A stretch of DNA of 64,000 bases from Rhodanobacter sp. MP7CTX1 (GCF_014205795.1 NZ_JACHCN010000008.1:149892-213891), one strand, 5' to 3'. Numbered from the stretch's first letter, positions 55,099 to 64,000 are shown. The notes: generated by a model not told the origin, from the letters alone. Numbers and translations: made by a program.

Positions 55099-55409
55099 TT
55101 CCTCCCGTGACATCTTCCATTCCCGATCCCGGGCAAACAGGTCCGGGTATCGCGTAAGTCAGCAGAGAACCTCGCAAGCCCATCAAGAGGCGTGCGGATT
55201 GCCTGTGTTCACCCCTCTCGCAGCGGCTCGCCCTGGGCGCGAAAGTGAGCTGAAAGTGGCAGTGAATGGGTCGCCGCCGTCATCAAAAAAAGCGCAGATC
55301 AGATCGACGAATATCATCGCCTGGTTGGCCCTTTCGCGGATTTGCCCTACATTCTGCGTGCCGAGCAAAAAATTCCGGCAAATCATCCATCCAGTACGCG
55401 GGGAAATGT
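55099..55409. other. Gap between tRNA-Arg and the HU gene
   Basis: There is no credible coding frame. A possible promoter for the HU gene lies at 55325-55353 (TTGGCC-17-TACATT), giving a leader of about 50 bases. I see nothing else. Confidence 0.5.
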
Positions 55410-55793
55410 ATGGCGAAGACCCAGAAGAAAGTAGTGAAAAAGGCAGCTCCGAAGGCTGCTGCGAAACCGGTCGCTAACAAGCCGATCAAGGAAGTCCTGA
55501 GCAAGTCGGGACTGGTGGCGCATCTGGCTGAGACCAGCGGCGTGGTGGCCAAGGACGTTCGCGCGGTGATGGCGGCGCTCGAAGGTGCAGTCGTTGCATC
55601 CATCCATAAGAAGGGCGCGGGCTCGTTCATGCTGCCCGGCCTGTTGAAGATCTCCGCCATCAGCGTGCCGGCCAAGCCGAAGCGCAAGGGTATCAATCCG
55701 TTTACCAAGCTCGAGCAGGTGTTTGCCGCCAAGCCGGCAAGCGTCAAGGTGAAAGTGCGTCCGTTGAAGAAGCTCAAGGACGCGGCAGCCTGA
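55410..55793 (+). CDS. HU-family DNA-binding protein with Lys-rich N-terminal tail
   Basis: The 127-residue protein has a 27-residue Lys/Ala/Val tail (AKTQKKVVKKAAPKAAAK) before an HU domain (about 28-125). The HU arm region GINPFTKLEQVFAAKPASVKV carries the Asn-Pro that kinks DNA. HU dimers bend and compact DNA. Tailed HU forms are found in xanthomonads. GGGGAAA precedes the ATG. It is followed by a hairpin at 55807-55834. Confidence 0.88.
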   Translation: MAKTQKKVVKKAAPKAAAKPVANKPIKEVLSKSGLVAHLAETSGVVAKDVRAVMAALEGAVVASIHKKGAGSFMLPGLLKISAISVPAKPKRKGINPFTKLEQVFAAKPASVKVKVRPLKKLKDAAA

Positions 55794-55806
55794 TAGGCGT
55801 GCCGAC

Positions 55807-55834
55807 AGATGCGGTGACTTCGGTCACCGCATCT
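55807..55834 (+). terminator. Hairpin after the HU gene
   Basis: A perfect 12-bp stem AGATGCGGTGAC/GTCACCGCATCT closes on a TTCG tetraloop. There is no clear T-run, but the position between convergent genes supports a stop role. Confidence 0.6.
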
Positions 55835-55880
55835 CCTGACCGATGGCCGATCGATCTGGCTCGGATCAGCCGGGCTCGAA

Positions 55881-56474
55881 TCAACGCTTCGTGATGACAA
55901 AATCCTGGTGGGCCACCGGCCTGCCGTCGAGCGAGATCTCGACCTTGTATTTGCCCTCGGGCCACAGATCAGGATTCTCCACCTTGAAGGTGGTGACCGC
56001 CGGACCGTCGGTGGCGATCGATTCGGTGATGCTGCTGATGAGCTGCCCCGGGCCTTCCAGATAGCTCCATTTGGCGTTGAGCGTGGCACCGCTGCTGCGA
56101 CCTTCGGTGGCGACGCTGGCGTAGATGATCTTGTCGTTGAACGCGAAGTTGTTGCTGGCGTGCGTCACCTCATGGGCGGCATTGACCGCATTGCCGAGCG
56201 TCAGCTTGGCCACCGTGAGAGGCGTATTCGCCGACGCTGTTACTGCGGGGCTTGCAACGGATGCGGCAACCACCGCCGAGCTGGCACTAGTTGTGGCGCT
56301 GCTGATGGTCGCCGCTGCCTTCGGAGGCGCTGGCGTGATGGCGTTTGCAGCGGCGGGCGTGGTGGGAGCGGCAGCGTGGCTGGCCGCCGGCTCATGTTTT
56401 CCGCAGGCGCTGAGCAGCAGCAAGCCGGCGAGTGCAGCGCTGTACGGTACGGCCAAGCGTGATGAACGTGTCAT
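55881..56474 (-). CDS. Lipoprotein with Ala-rich linker, unknown function
   Basis: The 197-residue protein has a lipoprotein signal ending in LLSACG (Cys24), a 60-residue Ala/Ser/Thr/Pro linker and a C-terminal beta domain (about 87-197) with VTHASNNFAFNDKIIYASVATEG, LNAKWSYLEG and WPEGKYKVEISLDGRPV. The end looks like an Ig-like or DUF-type periplasmic domain, but I cannot name the family. It is convergent with the HU gene. Confidence 0.75.
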   Translation of the reverse strand: MTRSSRLAVPYSAALAGLLLLSACGKHEPAASHAAAPTTPAAANAITPAPPKAAATISSATTSASSAVVAASVASPAVTASANTPLTVAKLTLGNAVNAAHEVTHASNNFAFNDKIIYASVATEGRSSGATLNAKWSYLEGPGQLISSITESIATDGPAVTTFKVENPDLWPEGKYKVEISLDGRPVAHQDFVITKR

Positions 56475-56779
56475 GTGGAAACTCCATGGTCGATGACGTG
56501 ACGAGTACCGATCCCACCATTGCTCTTATCTAAGACGACACCCTTTATCCAGCCAGCCTGGCCGCACGTGGTGATTGCCAAAGGGAGGTCCGTGCGCTTT
56601 GGCCGGTTCACCGAAGCTAACGCCTCCGATCTGAAGCGCCGGTTACCGGGGGAGCGGGGCGCCTGGGGTTTCACCTGGTCACTGGGCGCGCGGCAGAGAG
56701 ATCATCGGCAAGCTCGTTGCCTGCCACCCGAATCCGATCGGGTGGCACTCGCACACAAAAGGCGAAGCTGAAACAGCGT
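56475..56779. other. Gap between the lipoprotein gene and queF
   Basis: No coding frame is convincing. A 10-bp perfect hairpin TGCCACCCGA/TCGGGTGGCA with a six-base loop lies at 56722-56747 and could end queF transcription, although it has no T-run. Confidence 0.45.
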
Positions 56780-57604
56780 CTACTGGCGTGCAGTACGCGG
56801 GTTGCCCGGCGTTTCCGGGGTGCTGCTGCGAAATGGATTGATGTCCAGGCCGCCGCGCCGGGTGTAGCGCGCGTAAACGCTGAGCTGCTGCGGAGCGCAA
56901 CGTTCCATCAGGTCGACGAAGATCCGCTCGATGCATTGCTCGTGGAATTCGTTGTGATTGCGGAACGAGACCAGGTAGCGCAGCAGCCCGGCATGCTCGA
57001 TCGGTGGCCCGCGATAGGTGATCTGCACGCTGCCCCAGTCCGGTTGGCCGGTGACTGGGCAGTTGGAGCGCAGCAGGTGCGAGACCACGGTTTCCTCGAC
57101 TGCGATGGCGCTGTTGTCCGCGCTCAGAAATTCGGCTTGTGGAGGGCCGTAGTGGTCAATGTCGATCGACTGGCTGTCGAGCAGCCGGCCGTCCAGATCG
57201 GTAACCGGATACGCAGCTGCATCGGCCTCACTCAATTGCACGCCGACCAATGCCCCTGCTGCCGCGGACAGGTCGTGCATCAGCGTGGCAGCCAGCGCGG
57301 CCGCATCGACAATGCGTTCCTGCGCAAAACCATTCAGATACAGCTTGAACGATTTGGACTCGATGATGTTCGGCGAGGCCGCCGGCACGCGGAACTCGGC
57401 CAGCGCCACCACGGGCTTCCCGCGCAAGTCGAGCCACGACAGCTCGTACGCGTTCCAGATGTCCACGCCATGGAATGGCAGCAGTTCGGCCACGCCGATT
57501 TCCGCACGCTTCTCGGCGCGCGGTATCGCAAATAGCAGGCTTGGGTCGTAGCGGTCGGCGTAGGGGGTGTTCTTGCCGAGCGGGGAATGTTCAGGAGTGC
57601 TCAT
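56780..57604 (-). CDS. queF: NADPH-dependent 7-cyano-7-deazaguanine reductase QueF
   Basis: The 274-residue enzyme reduces preQ0 to preQ1 in queuosine synthesis. It is the long two-domain (unimodular) form. It shows [15 protein letters not shown] (the NADPH/substrate motif) in the first half, the catalytic Cys in [13 protein letters not shown] and [10 protein letters not shown] near the end. The ATG at 57604 lacks a good ribosome site; no preQ1 riboswitch is seen. Other queuosine genes are not in the window. Confidence 0.95.
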   Translation of the reverse strand: MSTPEHSPLGKNTPYADRYDPSLLFAIPRAEKRAEIGVAELLPFHGVDIWNAYELSWLDLRGKPVVALAEFRVPAASPNIIESKSFKLYLNGFAQERIVDAAALAATLMHDLSAAAGALVGVQLSEADAAAYPVTDLDGRLLDSQSIDIDHYGPPQAEFLSADNSAIAVEETVVSHLLRSNCPVTGQPDWGSVQITYRGPPIEHAGLLRYLVSFRNHNEFHEQCIERIFVDLMERCAPQQLSVYARYTRRGGLDINPFRSSTPETPGNPRTARQ

Positions 57605-57645
57605 GGGGAGAAGTTTAACGTGTGTTCGCGACACGCAACCCTGCT

Positions 57646-57766
57646 TTGCTCCTCCCCTGCCTGCAGGGGGAGGCCGGGAGGGGATGCTTTTGATCTCCAG
57701 ACGAAGACCGGCCCCACGCCAACCCTCCTCTGCAGGCAGGGGAGGGTTGGCGTGGGGCGGGCGGGC
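57646..57766. repeat. G-rich inverted intergenic repeat (copy 3)
   Basis: Hairpins CCCCTGC-CT-GCAGGGG (57654-57669) and CCTCTGC-AG-GCAGGGG (57727-57742) end a larger inverted repeat with a TTTTGATC core, the same layout as at 42870-42972. A GCGGGCAG tandem follows. It lies before queF and after the aldo/keto reductase gene. Confidence 0.7.
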
Positions 57767-57788
57767 AGCGGGCGGGCAGCGAAAGGTT

Positions 57789-58781
57789 TTACACGTTGAC
57801 CATGTGCATCATGGATCTGACATAGCGCTCGCCTGCGGCGGCATCCGGCGGAAACACCGCATCGATGGCCTCAAGCTCGGGGGCGCTGAGTTGCACATCG
57901 AGCGCACCGAGATTTTCGTCCAGCCGCGAACGACGCTTGGTGCCGGGAATGGCCAGCACGTCCTTGCCCTGCGCCAGCACCCAGGCCAGCGCCAGCTGTG
58001 CCGGCGAGCAGCCCTTGTCCGCAGCCAGGACTTTCACCTGATCGACCAGCTTCAGGTTGCGGGTGAAATTCTCCCCGATAAAGCGCGGGCTCTTACGGCG
58101 ATAGTCGTCGGCGTCGAAATCATCCGGTTTGGTAATCGCGCCGGTGAGAAAGCCACGGCCAAGCGGTGAATAGGCGATCAGGCTGACGCCCGACCGACGG
58201 CAGGCGTCGAGCACGCCGTTCTCTTGTGGATCGCGCGTCCACAGCGAGAACTCACTTTGCAAGGCCACGATCGGATGCACCTTGCAGGCACGCTCCAGCG
58301 TCGCGCCGGAGGCTTCGGACAGACCGAGATAACGCACTTTGCCTGCCGTCACCAGCTCCGCCATCGCGCCGACGGTTTCCTCGATCGGCACGTTCTGATC
58401 GACGCGATGTTGGTAGTACAGGTCAATGGTCTCGATGCCGAGGCGCTGCAGGCTGGCGTCGCAGGATGCGCGCACATATTCCGGGCGTCCGTTGACCCCG
58501 CGCACGGCTGGATCTTTAGGCTCGCGCACGAAGCCGAACTTGGTGGCGATAAAAGCCTGCTCGCGGCGCCCCTTGATGGCCTTGCCGACCAGCACTTCAT
58601 TGGTGTGCGGTCCATAGACGTCGGCGGTGTCGAGCAGATTGAGGCCGCGCTCCAGCGCGTGGTGGATGGTGGCGATGGATTCGGCGTCGTCGCGCGCCCC
58701 GTAGAAATCGCTCATGCCCATGCAGCCGAGGCCGAGGGCGGAGACTTGTGGACCGTTCTTCCCGAGAGTGCGGGTTTGCAT
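57789..58781 (-). CDS. Aldo/keto reductase
   Basis: The 330-residue NADPH-dependent reductase has the TIM-barrel signature [13 protein letters not shown], the catalytic Asp and Tyr in [14 protein letters not shown], Lys in IATKFGF, and His in YYQHRVD, and the cofactor site [13 protein letters not shown]. It resembles the YajO/AKR13 type that reduces aldehydes. The gene is divergent from a LysR regulator 107 bp away, which probably controls it. Confidence 0.92.
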   Translation of the reverse strand: MQTRTLGKNGPQVSALGLGCMGMSDFYGARDDAESIATIHHALERGLNLLDTADVYGPHTNEVLVGKAIKGRREQAFIATKFGFVREPKDPAVRGVNGRPEYVRASCDASLQRLGIETIDLYYQHRVDQNVPIEETVGAMAELVTAGKVRYLGLSEASGATLERACKVHPIVALQSEFSLWTRDPQENGVLDACRRSGVSLIAYSPLGRGFLTGAITKPDDFDADDYRRKSPRFIGENFTRNLKLVDQVKVLAADKGCSPAQLALAWVLAQGKDVLAIPGTKRRSRLDENLGALDVQLSAPELEAIDAVFPPDAAAGERYVRSMMHMVNV

Positions 58782-58888
58782 GGCGGGTTGCTCGTGGTGG
58801 GTGGGGGTGGACGCATGGTGCTCCTCGCCGTAGATCAAATAAATGCTCAATAATGACTATCACTATTCCATTTGCGACAACAATTACC
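58782..58888. promoter_or_regulatory. Divergent aldo/keto reductase-LysR control region
   Basis: The 107 bp between the divergent starts are AT-rich near the LysR gene and contain several T-N11-A candidates, as LysR boxes have. No single operator stands out by eye. Confidence 0.35.
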
Positions 58889-59788
58889 ATGGACCGACTC
58901 GAAGCCATGCGGTTGTACACGCGGATCGTCGAGCTGGGCAGCTTCACTGCCGCGGCGGACGACTTGAACCTGCCGCGCGCTACGGTCACCCATGCCATCA
59001 AGCGGCTGGAAGTGCGGCTCGGTGCGCAACTGCTGCAGCGAACCACGCGCCGTGTACGCACCACCCGCGACGGCGAGGTGTATTACGGCCACTGCGTGCG
59101 TCTGCTGGCCGACATGGACGAGGTCGAGACGGATTTCCGTGAGGCGTCGGTGCAGCCGAAAGGGCGCCTGCGCGTCGATCTGTCGGCGGCATTGGCGCGA
59201 CTGCTGGTGATCCCCGCTTTGCCCGCGTTCTGCGCGCGGTTTCCGCAGATCGAACTGGATATCGGCACAGGTGACCGTTTCGTCGATCTGGTGCGCGAGG
59301 GCGTGGATTGCGCGGTGCGCGTCGGCGAGCTGGGAGATACCGGGATGGTTGGTCGTCGCGTCGCCACGTTGACGCAAATCACGGTGGCCAGCGTCGATTA
59401 CGTACGTCGGCATGGCCGGCCGGAATCGCTCGCCGCCTTGCATGACGGTCACTACGCGGTGAACTGGGCCTCGCCGACGACCCGCCGTGCGGAACCGCTG
59501 GAGTTCATGGTCGGCCGCAGGCGGCGTGAGGTGAGCGTGCCTGGAAAAATCACTGTCAGCGGCGCCGATGCGTACCTCAGCTGTTGCAAAGCCGGTCTCG
59601 GCATCGCGCAGTTTTCGCGCTACCGCATCGAGCAGGAACTGGCGAGCGGAACGATGTGCGAGCTGCTCGCGGATACGCCGCCGCCGTCGCTGCCGATGAC
59701 CGTGCTGTATCCACCACAGCAACAGATGCCGGCACGACTTCGCGTCTTCGTCGATTGGCTGGTCGAGCTGACGGCGGGGCAACGGTGA
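58889..59788 (+). CDS. LysR-type transcriptional regulator
   Basis: The 299-residue protein has an N-terminal winged helix-turn-helix (about 1-60, RIVELGSFTAAADDLNLPRATVTHAIKRLE) and a periplasmic-binding-type effector domain (about 90-299). It fits the group regulating neighbouring reductases. The ATG at 58889 begins MDRLEAMRLY, typical of the family. It probably controls the divergent aldo/keto reductase gene. Confidence 0.93.
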   Translation: MDRLEAMRLYTRIVELGSFTAAADDLNLPRATVTHAIKRLEVRLGAQLLQRTTRRVRTTRDGEVYYGHCVRLLADMDEVETDFREASVQPKGRLRVDLSAALARLLVIPALPAFCARFPQIELDIGTGDRFVDLVREGVDCAVRVGELGDTGMVGRRVATLTQITVASVDYVRRHGRPESLAALHDGHYAVNWASPTTRRAEPLEFMVGRRRREVSVPGKITVSGADAYLSCCKAGLGIAQFSRYRIEQELASGTMCELLADTPPPSLPMTVLYPPQQQMPARLRVFVDWLVELTAGQR

Positions 59789-59861
59789 GGCGCACAGATT
59801 TTCTGCGCCAGTGCGCAAGGGAGGTGTAGATCAGTCGCCGTCGCGGATCGTGCAGGAAAAG

Positions 59862-60614
59862 CTATGCGTAGCGCGCTACGCCGCGTCGGGGCGCGCTGGT
59901 TCCCAGGGTATCGCTGGTCAGCGGGGCACCGGCGGCCATCAATGCGCTGCGTTGCTCGGCCTGCGGTAGACGCAATATGCAATCCTCCAGGCGGGCGAGC
60001 TTCTGAAACACCGGTAGCGCCAGCACCTGCGCGACGAACGCGGCGGTGCGCGGCCAGCGCTCGGCATCGACCGCGTAGCGCACGAACGAGGCCGTGCGGA
60101 AAAAACAGGCGATGCTGATGTCGGCAATCGACAGCGCGCCGAACAGGAAACCGTCGTCCGGCAACTGGCTTTCCAGATAGTCCAGCACGGAAGGAATCTC
60201 CACATCGCGTGCCTGCCGCACGATCGTCTGATCGGCATCTTCGCCAAAGATGTATCGCCTGAGTGCGAGCTGATAAAACAGCCGCCAGACCAGCGCATCG
60301 GCTAGCCGGGTGTCGGCGTACTCCTCCAGCCAGCGTGCCTGCGCGCGATCGCTGATATTGGCGGGATAAAGCACCGGCGACGGGTGTTTATCCTCCAGAT
60401 ACTGGCAGATGACTGACGAGTCGTTCAGTACGAGTCCGTCGTCGACCAAGACCGGGATGCGCCGCAGCGGACTCAGCCGGGAGAAGTGATCGTTGCCGAC
60501 GAACGGCGCGATCGGGTCGATCTCGTAGTCGAGGCCCTTCAGCTCCAGGCAAACCACCACCTTGCGCACATAGGGCGAGATGTAGTTGCCGATGATTTTC
60601 AGGCGAGCAGGCAT
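59862..60614 (-). CDS. Glutathione S-transferase-family protein
   Basis: The 250-residue protein has the thioredoxin-like N-terminal domain (IIGNYISPYVRKVVVCLELKG, with Ser in the catalytic region, and RRIPVLVDDGLVLNDSSVICQYLE, the cis-Pro and glutathione Ser) and an all-helical C-terminal domain with LFGALSIADISIACF. The substrate is unknown. The C-terminal tail of about 25 residues is longer than usual. Confidence 0.9.
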   Translation of the reverse strand: MPARLKIIGNYISPYVRKVVVCLELKGLDYEIDPIAPFVGNDHFSRLSPLRRIPVLVDDGLVLNDSSVICQYLEDKHPSPVLYPANISDRAQARWLEEYADTRLADALVWRLFYQLALRRYIFGEDADQTIVRQARDVEIPSVLDYLESQLPDDGFLFGALSIADISIACFFRTASFVRYAVDAERWPRTAAFVAQVLALPVFQKLARLEDCILRLPQAEQRSALMAAGAPLTSDTLGTSAPRRGVARYA

Positions 60615-60694
60615 TTGACGGCTCCGCTGTGCAACAGAACATCAGCCTGAGCGGCGTGCCGGCCACGCGTCAAGTGAATGGCGGGGCCGAGGCG

Positions 60695-61093
60695 TCAAGT
60701 GTTTAGGCTGGCGACAGCCAGCGCCGGGATCGGGGCCGGCGAGCCGTTGGAATCCAGCGCGATCATCACGAAGCGGCCGGTAGTGCACACGCGACGATCA
60801 CCAGTGAGCAGATCTTCAGCAGTCATCTCGACCTCGACCTGCATCGAACTTCGGCCGACCTTGACGACGCTGGCGACCAGTTCCACCAATTGACCCGTAC
60901 GCACCGGCACGCGGAAGTTCACCTCTTCGGAGCGCGCGGTGACTACCGTGCGTCGCGCATAGCGCGAAGCCACGATGAACGCGGCCTTGTCCATCCACGC
61001 CAGCGCCTGCCCGCCGAACAGCGTGCCGAGATGGTTGGTATGGTCGGGGAAAACCATTTCCAGCAGGCGCGCTTCGATCAGGGCAGTCGTCAT
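60695..61093 (-). CDS. Acyl-CoA thioesterase (hotdog fold, YciA type)
   Basis: The 132-residue protein has the hotdog core MVFPDHTNHLGTLFGGQALAWMDKAAF, with the catalytic Asn/Asp-containing loop, then VNFRVPVRTGQLVELVASVVKVGRSSMQVEVE and a C-terminal strand. It hydrolyses acyl-CoA in the cytoplasm; the length fits a single-domain YciA-like enzyme. The ATG at 61093 is chosen because upstream residues do not fit the fold. Confidence 0.92.
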   Translation of the reverse strand: MTTALIEARLLEMVFPDHTNHLGTLFGGQALAWMDKAAFIVASRYARRTVVTARSEEVNFRVPVRTGQLVELVASVVKVGRSSMQVEVEMTAEDLLTGDRRVCTTGRFVMIALDSNGSPAPIPALAVASLNT

Positions 61094-61289
61094 TTGGTCA
61101 TCTGTGTCAGGAGGGGGGGATGGGCAGGCGGCAGTGTAGTTTGTTTGCCTTACACGACCGGGTCCCATGACGGTATGGACCTCTGGCACAGGGTGATCGT
61201 GACGGTATCGAGTTAGCATCGCCCTTTTGGGCGTGAACGTGGCTACCAGATCGCGCTCGCGCCGTTCGGTTTCCCGTGGGAGGAAGTGC

Positions 61290-63644
61290 ATGCATTCAAT
61301 GATTGGCAAGTCGCGCCTTTTTGGCGTCGTGGTGTTGGGGCTGCTTTCTGCTGGCGTCGCCGCGCAGGATAAAACCGCTGCGCAAGATAAAATGCTGAGC
61401 GCCCATGACTACGCACAGGCTGAGCGCTTCATGGGTTACAACGTTACGCCGCTGGTCGATCACGACGTGCGCCGCGCGAAATGGCTGGATGACAGCCACT
61501 TCTGGTATCGCGACCACGACGTCGCTGGCGATCACGTCATGCTGATGGATGCTGCCACCGGCCACGCCGCCCCGGCGTTCGACCAGGTCAAGCTGGCCGC
61601 GGCCTTGAACAAGGCCAGTGACAAGCCGGTGGACGCCAAGAAACTTCCGCCGCTGCTCGACTACAGCGTGAAGCCGGATGGCCGCTACGACGTCGATCTC
61701 GAAGGCAAGCACTATCTGTGTGACCTCAAGGGGGCCGGCACCTGCGTCGACGTGGCCAAGCTGGTGAAGACCGGCACGGAGCCTGGCGTGCTGTCGCCGG
61801 ACAAGCAGACAGCGGCCTTCATTCGTGACTGGAATCTGTGGCTGCGCGACGTTGCCAGCGGCAAGGAGACCCAGCTCACCACCGACGGCGTGGCGAATTT
61901 CGGTTACGCCACCGACAACGCGGGCTGGAAGCACAGCGACAACGCCATTCTCGAGTGGTCGCCCGACTCCAGGCGCATCGCCACCTTCCAGCAGGATCAA
62001 CGCAAGACGGGCGACATGTATCTGGTCAGCACCGGCATCGGTCATCCGAAGCTGGAGGCCTGGAAGTACCCGATGGCCGGCGATAAAGACGTGACCATGA
62101 TCGAGCGCGTGATCATCGACGTGCCGACGCACAAGATAGTGCGCCTGCAGATGCCGCCCGACCAGCACCGCTCCAGCCTGTGCGACGACGTCAGCTGCGG
62201 CCCCGACGGTGGCTGGGACGACGTGAAGTGGGCGCCTGACGGCAAGACGCTGGCGTTTGTCTCCACCTCGCGCGATCACAAGCACGAATGGTTTCGCATC
62301 GCCGATGCCGGCACGGGTGCGGTGCGCACCGTTTTCGAGGAAAGCGTACCCACCGATTACGAGAGCGGCAATGACGCGGTGAACTGGCGCTACCTGCCGG
62401 AAAGCCACGAGGCCATCTGGTTCAGCGAGCGCACGAACTGGGGCAACCTTTATCTGTATGACCTGGGCACAGGCAAGCCGAGGCAAGCGATCACCAGCGG
62501 CGACGGCAATGTCACCCAGGTGCTGAAAGTCGATCCGAAAACGCGCACCGTGTGGTTCCGCGGCGTGGGCCGCACGCCGGGCATCCACCCGTACTACCAG
62601 CAGTTCTGGAAGGTCAGTCTCGATGGCGGCGAGCCGACCTTGCTGACGCCGGAAGCCGCCGACCATTCCGTCACGCTGTCGCCGGACGGGAAGTATTTCG
62701 TCGATGCCTATTCGACCTCGACGACGCCGACGGTCACGGTGCTGCGCGACGCAAACGATGGGCACATTGTCACTACCGTGGCCAAGGCTGACATCAGTCG
62801 CCTCACCGCCGCCGGCTGGGTGCCGCCGGTTCCGTTCACGGTGAAAGCGCGCGATGGCAAAACGGATCTGTACGGCATCATGTACAAGCCGTCGAACTTC
62901 GACGCGCACAAGAAATATCCGATCGTCGACTACATCTACCCGGGTCCGCAGACCGGCTCGGTGCGTGGTTACAACTTCATGGCGGCAAGCGGTGACAACC
63001 AGTCGCTGGCGGAACTGGGCTTCATCGTGGTCGCGATCGACGGCATGGGAACACCATGGCGCTCCAAGGCATTCCACGACACCTACTTTGCCGACATGGG
63101 CGACAACACGCTGCCCGACCAGGTTGGCGGCATCAAGGAACTCGGCCAGCGCTATCCGTGGATCGATCTGGATCGCGTCGGTATCTGGGGTCACTCTGGC
63201 GGCGGCAACGCCACGGCCGATGCGCTGTTCCGTTACCCCACGTTCTTCAAGGTCGGCTGGGCTGAAAGTGGCAACCACGAAAACCGCAATTACGAAGACG
63301 ACTGGGCCGAAAAATGGCAGGGCTTGCTGGTCACCAACAAGGATGGCACGACCAACTACGACAATCAGGCCAACGAGAACGAAGCGAAGAACCTCAAGGG
63401 TCGCCTGATGCTGGTGCACGGCACGATGGACGACAACGTGCCGCCCACCAACACGCTGCTGATCGTCGATGCGCTGATCAAGGCGAACAAGGATTTCGAC
63501 CTGCTGATGATCCCCAACGCCCATCATGGTTATGCCGCCGCCACGCCCTACACCACGCGCCGGCGCTGGGACTATTTCGTGCAATACCTCGCCGGCGAAA
63601 CGCCGCCGAAGGAGTACGCGCTGAAGCCGTGGCCGTGGATGTAA
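61290..63644 (+). CDS. S9-family peptidase (dipeptidyl peptidase IV type)
   Basis: The 784-residue secreted peptidase has a signal peptide (about 1-24), a beta-propeller of about 500 residues with repeated WSPD/WAPDG motifs, and a C-terminal alpha/beta hydrolase. The catalytic residues fit Ser636 in GHSGGGN, Asp714 in HGTMDDNV and His746 in NAHHGY. It trims dipeptides, often after proline. The nucleophile elbow GHSGGGN differs from the GWSYGG of typical DPP-IV. GGGAGGAAGTGC precedes the ATG. Confidence 0.93.
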   Translation: MHSMIGKSRLFGVVVLGLLSAGVAAQDKTAAQDKMLSAHDYAQAERFMGYNVTPLVDHDVRRAKWLDDSHFWYRDHDVAGDHVMLMDAATGHAAPAFDQVKLAAALNKASDKPVDAKKLPPLLDYSVKPDGRYDVDLEGKHYLCDLKGAGTCVDVAKLVKTGTEPGVLSPDKQTAAFIRDWNLWLRDVASGKETQLTTDGVANFGYATDNAGWKHSDNAILEWSPDSRRIATFQQDQRKTGDMYLVSTGIGHPKLEAWKYPMAGDKDVTMIERVIIDVPTHKIVRLQMPPDQHRSSLCDDVSCGPDGGWDDVKWAPDGKTLAFVSTSRDHKHEWFRIADAGTGAVRTVFEESVPTDYESGNDAVNWRYLPESHEAIWFSERTNWGNLYLYDLGTGKPRQAITSGDGNVTQVLKVDPKTRTVWFRGVGRTPGIHPYYQQFWKVSLDGGEPTLLTPEAADHSVTLSPDGKYFVDAYSTSTTPTVTVLRDANDGHIVTTVAKADISRLTAAGWVPPVPFTVKARDGKTDLYGIMYKPSNFDAHKKYPIVDYIYPGPQTGSVRGYNFMAASGDNQSLAELGFIVVAIDGMGTPWRSKAFHDTYFADMGDNTLPDQVGGIKELGQRYPWIDLDRVGIWGHSGGGNATADALFRYPTFFKVGWAESGNHENRNYEDDWAEKWQGLLVTNKDGTTNYDNQANENEAKNLKGRLMLVHGTMDDNVPPTNTLLIVDALIKANKDFDLLMIPNAHHGYAAATPYTTRRRWDYFVQYLAGETPPKEYALKPWPWM

Positions 63645-63911
63645 TGCGGCCGACGCAGGACGTGTAGGGATGGATACGTGCTAGATGCCGGACGCTCCAT
63701 TGATAGAAGAGGTCCAGCGGCGGCGATGGCCTACAAAAGGAAGGATGCGTGGATGGCAGCCGGATGCCGACGCGCAGCACACTATGTGTTTGTCCGGTGA
63801 GTCAGTCGTCTTGGGTGGTTCCTGGTGCGACTGAGGCATTGGACACCCCCCGAACAAACCTGCCCCGGTTTGGGGAGACGGCCCCTTCGGGGCCGTCTTT
63901 TTTTTGGTTCT
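63645..63911. other. Gap with stacked hairpins, possible small RNA or element end
   Basis: No coding frame is credible. At about 63790-63850 a GTCC...CAGTCG/CGACTG...GGAC stem with an internal loop is followed by a CCCCGAAC/GTTTGGGG stem and a strong terminator (63876-63906). This may be a small RNA on the plus strand or the 3' end region of the neighbouring transposable element. Confidence 0.4.
63876..63906 (+). terminator. Rho-independent terminator
   Basis: A 10-bp stem AGACGGCCCC/GGGGCCGTCT with a three-base loop is followed by eight T residues on the plus strand. Confidence 0.85.
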
Positions 63912-64000
63912 TCACGGATTCCCGGGGAAGGCCGCTTTGATCTTCTTGAAGAAGTACTCGCTGTCACGGTAGCCATAAGCCATCCGTTTGATGACCTTGA
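63912..64000 (-). mobile_element. 3' end of a transposase gene (ISL3-like), cut by the window edge
   Basis: On the minus strand the last 28 codons before a TGA at 63912-63914 read KVIKRMAYGYRDSEYFFKKI followed by KAAFPGNP, the typical C-terminus of ISL3-type DDE transposases (KRMAYGYRD, then FF-x-KI). The rest lies outside the window, so intactness and ends cannot be judged. Confidence 0.65.

Noticed and set aside
57605..57788. A preQ1 riboswitch before queF
   Set aside because: The upstream region consists of the G-rich inverted repeat; no preQ1 aptamer pattern is visible.
61296..63584. A 762-codon minus-strand frame across the S9 peptidase
   Set aside because: It is a His/Val/Arg-rich antisense shadow; the catalytic triad and signal peptide are on the plus strand.

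Overview
This window is a stretch of a high-GC gammaproteobacterial chromosome. Gene content and order fit the Xanthomonadales (Lysobacterales), most likely Rhodanobacteraceae (Rhodanobacter, Dyella or a relative). The clues are rpoD beside dtd, a def-fmt-rsmB set next to lysM-dprA-topA-tsaC, a TopA with a long Lys/Ala tail, an S9 dipeptidyl-peptidase of the xanthomonad type, and Lys-rich HU. Assignment to genus is inference.

Layout. 1-600: a non-coding stretch with an 18-bp direct repeat that could be an insertion-sequence end, then a tRNA(CAU), probably tRNA-Ile2. 0.7-3.7 kb: an NTF2-like protein, the primary sigma factor rpoD with a clear sigma-70 promoter, and dtd. 3.7-15.4 kb: an envelope-glycan block with an LpxL/HtrB-type acyltransferase, five glycosyltransferases or glycerophosphotransferase-like enzymes, an O-antigen ligase-type protein and two ArnT-like membrane transferases. 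15.5-27.2 kb: housekeeping genes (rsmB, fmt, def, a LysM protein, dprA, topA, tsaC, an orphan AMP-ligase, purD). 27.4-36.1 kb: a YbaY-type lipoprotein, a GDSL-esterase autotransporter, tex, an RDD protein and mnmG. 36.1-36.9 kb: a regulatory island with a probable small RNA, a perfect CRP-type palindrome touching a sigma-54 promoter, an orphan 61-residue protein and a 26-bp inverted repeat. 36.9-44.8 kb: pepN, an aldose epimerase coupled to a PLP dehydratase, a sterol-desaturase-family protein and an LTA-synthase/sulfatase-like membrane enzyme.

45.07-46.67 kb is the most unusual part. It is a small integron cassette array without an integrase (CALIN type): a GTTAGAC boundary, a 31-residue membrane microprotein coupled to a RidA-like protein, a well preserved attC, a GNAT acetyltransferase, a decayed attC closely resembling class-1-integron attC sites, a YCII-type protein and a terminal GTTAGAT. 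Directly downstream (46.7-50.0 kb) a glycerophosphodiesterase, a lysoplasmalogenase (YhhN/TMEM86) and an alkylglycerol-monooxygenase-like protein lie in a row and look like an ether-lipid degradation module.

50.1-63.6 kb holds an APC permease, a diguanylate cyclase, an M61 peptidase, tRNA-Arg(CCG), an HU protein, a lipoprotein, queF, a divergent aldo/keto reductase-LysR pair, a glutathione transferase, an acyl-CoA thioesterase and an S9 peptidase. The right edge carries the 3' end of a transposase next to several stacked hairpins. Repeats include two REP-like palindromes and three copies of a roughly 100-140-bp G-rich inverted element between genes. No CRISPR array, rRNA or prophage was seen.
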